Shown in pieces: positions 60,021-64,000 of a stretch of 64,000 bases of DNA. The stretch is from the NCBI RefSeq assembly GCF_900105455.1, contig NZ_FNSF01000001.1, positions 625,001-689,000 of the forward strand, given 5' to 3'. Source of the stretch: Tenacibaculum sp. MAR_2009_124 (lineage in GTDB: Bacteria > Bacteroidota > Bacteroidia > Flavobacteriales > Flavobacteriaceae). Each line of letters starts with the position of its first letter. Within the stretch, counting starts at the first letter, position 1. The notes beneath the pieces were generated by a model that was given only the letters and a program-made list of their open reading frames with translations, was not told where the DNA came from and did no database searches. The position numbers and the translations under genes are program-made.

Positions 60021-61793
60021 ATGCAATCAATTAGAAACATCGCTATTATAGCACACGTTGATCATGGTAAAACTACCTTGGTTGATAAAATTATAGATCA
60101 AGCTAAAATTTTAGATGACCGTAAAGAACGTACAGATTTATTGTTAGATAATAACGATTTGGAACGTGAGAGAGGAATTACAATTCTTTCTAAAAACGTA
60201 TCTGTAAACTATAAGAACACAAAGATCAATGTAATTGATACACCTGGGCATGCCGATTTTGGTGGAGAAGTAGAGCGTGTATTAAAAATGGCTGATGGTG
60301 TTTTATTATTGGTTGATGCTTTTGAGGGACCAATGCCTCAAACTCGTTTTGTTTTAGGGAAAGCCTTAGAATTAGGATTAACACCTATTGTTGTTGTAAA
60401 CAAAGTTGATAAAGAAAACTGTACACCTGATTTAGTTCATGAAAAAGTGTTTGACTTAATGTTTGCTCTTGACGCAACTGAAGAACAATTAGACTTTAGT
60501 ACTGTTTATGGTTCTGCAAAGAACAATTGGATGAGTACAGATTGGAAAAATGAAACTGATAATATAGTACCTTTATTAGATGCTGTTTTAGAATCTATTC
60601 CTGAAACTAAGTACAATGAAGGAACTCCTCAAATGCAAATTACATCTTTAGATTTTTCTTCTTTTACAGGTAGAATTGCTATCGGACGTATTTTCCGTGG
60701 AGATTTAGAAGCTGGTAAAGATTATATGCTTTGTAAAGCTGATGGTTCTACTAAAAAAGTTAGAATTAAAGAATTACATGTATTTGAAGGTATGGGTAAA
60801 GTTCAAGTAGACAAAGTTCCTTGTGGAGATATTTGTGCTATTACTGGTATTGAAGGATTTGAAATTGGTGATACTATAGCTGATTTAGAAAGCCCAGAAG
60901 CATTACCAAGAACGGAAATTGACCAACCTACAATGAGTATGTTGTTTACAATTAATAACTCTCCTTTCTTTGGAAAGGAAGGTAAATTTGTAACTTCTCG
61001 TCACTTACGTGATCGTTTGTTTAAAGAATTAGAAAAGAATTTAGCGTTAAAAGTTGAAACTACTGATTCTGAAGATAAGTTTAACGTTTACGGACGTGGA
61101 GTACTACATTTATCAGTATTGATTGAAACAATGCGTCGTGAAGGTTATGAATTACAAGTGGGTAGACCACAAGTAATCATTAAAGAAATAGATGGTAAAA
61201 AGCACGAGCCAATGGAAACATTGTCTATTGATGTACCTGAAGAGGTTTCTTCTAAAGCTGTAAATTTAGTTTCTTTGAGAAAAGGAGATTTAATGGTTAT
61301 GGAGCCTAAAGGAGATTTACAACACTTAGAGTTTACAATTCCTTCTCGTGGATTGATAGGTTTAAGAAATAAAATTTTAACAGCTACTTCAGGACAAGCT
61401 ATTATTAACCACCGTTTTTCTGAATATGGGCCTTATAAAGGAGATTTTTCAGAAGACGTAAAAGGAGCTATTGTTTCTGCCGCTGCTGGTAAAGCAACTG
61501 CATATGCCTTGGACCGTTTACAAGATAGAGGTAAGTTTTTCATTGATATTAATGAAGAGATTTATATAGGACAGGTAATTGGAGAAAACAGCAAAGCTGA
61601 TGATATGGCTGTAAATTTAATTAAAGGAAAACAATTGACGAACATGCGTAAATCTGGTACAGATGAAGCTATGAAAATTGCTCCAAAAATTGATTTTTCT
61701 TTAGAAGAATGTATGGAGTATATTAAAGCTGATGAGTACTTAGAAGTTACTCCAGAAAGCTTACGTATGCGTAAAATTAAATTTGTAAAGTAA
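60021..61793 (+). CDS. typA: Ribosome-associated GTPase TypA/BipA
   Basis: This 590-residue translational GTPase has the G1 motif AHVDHGKTT (11-19), the switch ERERGITI near 48-55, DTPGH (73-77) and [10 protein letters not shown] near 128. The EF-G-like domains II, III and V follow, then the BipA-specific C-terminal domain ([20 protein letters not shown] near 522). BipA assists assembly of the large ribosomal subunit and growth in the cold or under stress. The length is slightly below the usual 600 but no domain is missing. Confidence 0.96.
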   Translation: MQSIRNIAIIAHVDHGKTTLVDKIIDQAKILDDRKERTDLLLDNNDLERERGITILSKNVSVNYKNTKINVIDTPGHADFGGEVERVLKMADGVLLLVDAFEGPMPQTRFVLGKALELGLTPIVVVNKVDKENCTPDLVHEKVFDLMFALDATEEQLDFSTVYGSAKNNWMSTDWKNETDNIVPLLDAVLESIPETKYNEGTPQMQITSLDFSSFTGRIAIGRIFRGDLEAGKDYMLCKADGSTKKVRIKELHVFEGMGKVQVDKVPCGDICAITGIEGFEIGDTIADLESPEALPRTEIDQPTMSMLFTINNSPFFGKEGKFVTSRHLRDRLFKELEKNLALKVETTDSEDKFNVYGRGVLHLSVLIETMRREGYELQVGRPQVIIKEIDGKKHEPMETLSIDVPEEVSSKAVNLVSLRKGDLMVMEPKGDLQHLEFTIPSRGLIGLRNKILTATSGQAIINHRFSEYGPYKGDFSEDVKGAIVSAAAGKATAYALDRLQDRGKFFIDINEEIYIGQVIGENSKADDMAVNLIKGKQLTNMRKSGTDEAMKIAPKIDFSLEECMEYIKADEYLEVTPESLRMRKIKFVK

Positions 61794-61812
61794 ATAATAC
61801 TTTCAAAATAAA

Positions 61813-61853
61813 TAAAAGAGGCTGTCTTGATTTTCAAGATAGCCTCTTTTTTA
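61813..61853 (+). terminator. Terminator after typA
   Basis: AAAAGAGGCTGTCTTGA and TCAAGATAGCCTCTTTT form a long stem followed by T residues. Confidence 0.9.
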
Positions 61854-61923
61854 TTGTGGTAAGCATATATAAAACTATTTTAAATATACTTTTTTGTAGG
61901 TTTGCCTTCTTTTTAGACTAATC

Positions 61924-62955
61924 TTAAATTCTATTGCTAAGTAAGAATTCATCAAAATCTCTTTTGTTATTGCTGAAATTTAAAAGATCACGTAATGTAT
62001 AGAATTTGTTTTTTTCTTCAGAATACTGAAAGCTGTACTTTAAAATATCTAATTTGTTAGTGTCAAAGCTAAATTGGTTTACAATTAATGATAGCTGTGG
62101 TAAATCGAAACAGTTTTTGGCGATATGAGCCTTTGCTATATTTATTTTTTCTTTTGAGAACTGTTGATCTTTTATCGTTTTTAAAATATAGTCAAGTTCA
62201 CTTGGTGAAGTTTTACAGTGCTCAGCAGTATGCAGGGAAACAATTCGCTCTACTTTTTTATTAATAAAACTAACTAATTGCTGTTTTTCAAATTTATTGT
62301 CAATTAACTGTTTAACATAAAAGTAGTTTTCAATATCATACGCATAATCTACAGCATAGCTAAGAAAAATAGCACGATTTTGATCACTATCTAAAGTCTG
62401 AGTTAATTTCATGATTTCTTCTGTGCTTAAGCATGAATGATATATCGACTTTTTCAATTGACTTAACCTATAGTTTTCGTTCTTTAACTCTTCAATTTTG
62501 TGTAGAATTTCCTCGAAAGCATATTGACTAATAGGACGTTCACAGCTGCTTGAGATAACGCCGTTATATGTAAATGGATCAGGGAAGTGGATTTCACTTT
62601 CATTCTGCTTATTCATTCCCTCTGTTTCGTGATAGAGCTTTATCGCATAAGAGAATGAGTTAAAGGAATCGTATACCTTAAAAAAGTTCTTTTTATCGAT
62701 AATGGTTGGGAAAGCTTTTAGACAAACTTTATATTTCATTCTGTCACTTCTAAAGTAGCTGCACATGTCAATAAGGTCAATTACTAAAAGATTATGGTGA
62801 CTGATATAGTCAATACTCTTGTCGTAGTTATTGTTTTTTACTAGCTCTTTTTTTCTTAGTTCGTTCTTAAAAGATTTATAGTCATCTGTTTTATGTTGAG
62901 CGAAGGTTACACTTGAAGCTAAGCAAAATGTTAGTAGGATAGTTTTTAGTTTCAT
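61924..62955 (-). CDS. Exported protein, unknown role
   Basis: The 343-residue protein has a signal peptide (KLKTILLTFCLASSVTFAQ). The mature part is mostly helical, rich in Lys, Asn and Tyr, with eight or more Cys residues spread along it (for example in DLIDMCSYF, SSCERPIS, HSCLSTEE, AEHCKTSP, IAKNCFDLP), enough for several disulfides. No known domain was recognised. It stands alone with no operon partner. Confidence 0.78.
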   Translation of the reverse strand: MKLKTILLTFCLASSVTFAQHKTDDYKSFKNELRKKELVKNNNYDKSIDYISHHNLLVIDLIDMCSYFRSDRMKYKVCLKAFPTIIDKKNFFKVYDSFNSFSYAIKLYHETEGMNKQNESEIHFPDPFTYNGVISSSCERPISQYAFEEILHKIEELKNENYRLSQLKKSIYHSCLSTEEIMKLTQTLDSDQNRAIFLSYAVDYAYDIENYFYVKQLIDNKFEKQQLVSFINKKVERIVSLHTAEHCKTSPSELDYILKTIKDQQFSKEKINIAKAHIAKNCFDLPQLSLIVNQFSFDTNKLDILKYSFQYSEEKNKFYTLRDLLNFSNNKRDFDEFLLSNRI

Positions 62956-63607
62956 ACTGAATAATTTTTTTGATTATATCAGTTCATTTATTCAAAGAGT
63001 GTGCCAATGAAAAATATAAAGAAGGGAAAGAATGTTAAAATCAGAATAAATAAAAAAAGTCACCAAAATAATTGCAAGTGTAATATACAAGGGGAAAAAC
63101 GTGAATTATTATTGGTAACTTTTGTAAAATAAAATATAAATGATAAAGGGGATATCAATTACTGTTTATCAAATGTATTATTAAAAATCTGATTATTTAT
63201 GATTGTAGTAATTTTGAAGTAGCTGTTTTATCGAGATGGCTATATTTTATTATTTGTAATTAAAGTTGGGTTTGTTTGTAGAAAGTTAAAGTATTGAGTT
63301 AAGAATTTAGTTTTTAATGAATGTTTGTTCAAAAATTAATTATCGAAAGGTGTTAAATACTTTAGTATAATAAGTTTACATAATTTAAAATTTATATATT
63401 TAAGTACTATGTAGTATGATTGAAGTATTAATTTTTAGTTTTTAATATTTTGAAGAATCTCTCCGTTTGTTAAGCTTAAAAAGCTGTAATATAAGTGAGT
63501 ATGTTTAAAAAGGATTATATTTGCATGGATTTATAATGAACTTAATAATTGTGCTGGTTGTTTCGTTATTATGAATTTATAGGTGGTATGTAGTATAAAT
63601 GTTGTAT
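62956..63607. other. Long AT-rich intergenic stretch
   Basis: No protein gene or stable hairpin was found. It holds the divergent control regions of the genes at 61924-62955 and 63608-64000; the only clear element is the -7 box at 63516-63523. Confidence 0.6.
63516..63523 (+). promoter_or_regulatory. -7 promoter element upstream of the last gene
   Basis: TATATTTG matches TAnnTTTG; it would leave a leader of about 80 bases before the ATG at 63608. Confidence 0.5.
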
Positions 63608-64000
63608 ATGTTGGTTTTTAGAGGGCAAATAAAAAATTGGATTTATGTTTTGTTTTTATGCGTTAGTTGTTTTTCTTTTCAAACGTTAAAAAAGGAAAAA
63701 GACAAAGGAACTATAGATAAACAAATTGTTAGAGATTATTATAAATATGTTGAGTTAGAGGATAAAGAATTGCTAGATTCCTTGTTATTATATATTAGAC
63801 GAAATGAGTTAGTCTTTAAACAGGATAGTGTAAATAGTAAAGTGCTCTATTTACAAGGGGTTAATAGTCTTCATCTTATGGTGTATGAAGATGCTGAAGA
63901 ATTCTACTCGAAATCATACAAATTAGCCAATAAAACAAATGATAACATGTTGATGGGGTTGGTTTATAATGATAGGGGAGTTATATCATCTAAAAGTAGA
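63608..64000 (+). CDS. TPR protein, N-terminal part (cut by window edge)
   Basis: The visible 131 codons start MLVFRGQIKNWIYVLFLCVS, a basic stretch and hydrophobic helix acting as signal or anchor, followed by a helical region. The segments KVLYLQGVNSLHLMVYEDAE and EFYSKSYKLANKT near 87-118 look like a tetratricopeptide repeat. By layout it resembles the TPR-membrane-AraC regulators at 48.5-51.9 kb, but the domain that would prove this lies outside the window. Confidence 0.6.
   Translation, partial: MLVFRGQIKNWIYVLFLCVSCFSFQTLKKEKDKGTIDKQIVRDYYKYVELEDKELLDSLLLYIRRNELVFKQDSVNSKVLYLQGVNSLHLMVYEDAEEFYSKSYKLANKTNDNMLMGLVYNDRGVISSKSR

Noticed and set aside
62956..63607. A riboswitch or small RNA in the long AT-rich gap
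   Set aside because: No stable stem or known riboswitch core could be found by eye.
1..64000. CRISPR array, rRNA or tRNA genes
   Set aside because: No regularly spaced direct repeats, ribosomal RNA core segments or tRNA-like T-loop sequences with matching stems were seen.

Overview
The window is AT-rich chromosomal DNA of a member of the Flavobacteriaceae (Bacteroidota). The evidence is the gene content (Oar-like TonB receptor, DUF5916 and DUF3810 proteins, BshA, a transketolase made as two polypeptides, LytTR two-component pair, lipoproteins with a Cys soon after the signal core) and the repeated flavobacterial promoter element TAnnTTTG. The genus cannot be fixed from sequence alone; a marine genus near Tenacibaculum is a guess. 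No rRNA, tRNA or CRISPR array was seen.

Layout. (1) 1-2.1 kb: core genes (ABM-like fragment, SAM hydroxide adenosyltransferase, PhoH). (2) 2.4-15.2 kb: an accessory island whose ten cargo genes all lie on the minus strand (acetyltransferase, broken membrane protein, SUFU-domain protein, unknown, HAD phosphatase, PhzF, SigZ-like sigma factor, membrane protein, two lipoproteins). Between them lie attC-like repeats: the box next to a cargo start codon is the reverse complement of the box next to the same cargo's stop, and the boxes differ from cargo to cargo. This is the architecture of an integron cassette array without an integrase (CALIN). Two almost identical 2.35-kb IS91-type elements (tyrosine recombinase plus HUH transposase) sit at the same position inside two diverged copies of the repeat. 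(3) 15.3-19.5 kb: DUF5916 outer-membrane protein and a LytS/LytTR two-component system.

(4) 19.6-31.3 kb: housekeeping and metabolic genes: purC with a coupled unknown gene, an iorAB-type molybdenum hydroxylase, an alpha-oxoamine synthase (serine palmitoyltransferase type), OmpW, smpB-UbiA-Maf, the C-terminal transketolase subunit, a porin-like protein and an LpxL-type acyltransferase. (5) 31.5-38.7 kb: ECF sigma factor operon, Oar-like TonB receptor and an IS256-family insertion. (6) 38.7-52 kb: pepT, DUF3810 peptidase-like protein, dnaB, a secreted amidotransferase-like protein, a tricorn-type S41 peptidase and two tandem TPR-membrane-AraC regulators. (7) 52-64 kb: an XRE repressor cassette with a 20-bp palindromic operator, the N-terminal transketolase subunit (24 kb from its partner), bshA, a second SigZ-like gene, a fatty acid hydroxylase-type protein, aroB, proline dehydrogenase plus a LETM1-like small protein, typA, an unknown exported protein and the start of a TPR protein.

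The most unusual part is the cassette island: uniform orientation, roughly one gene per unit, cargo-specific inverted boxes ending AAC / starting GTT, and a rolling-circle element that appears to target the palindrome of these sites.
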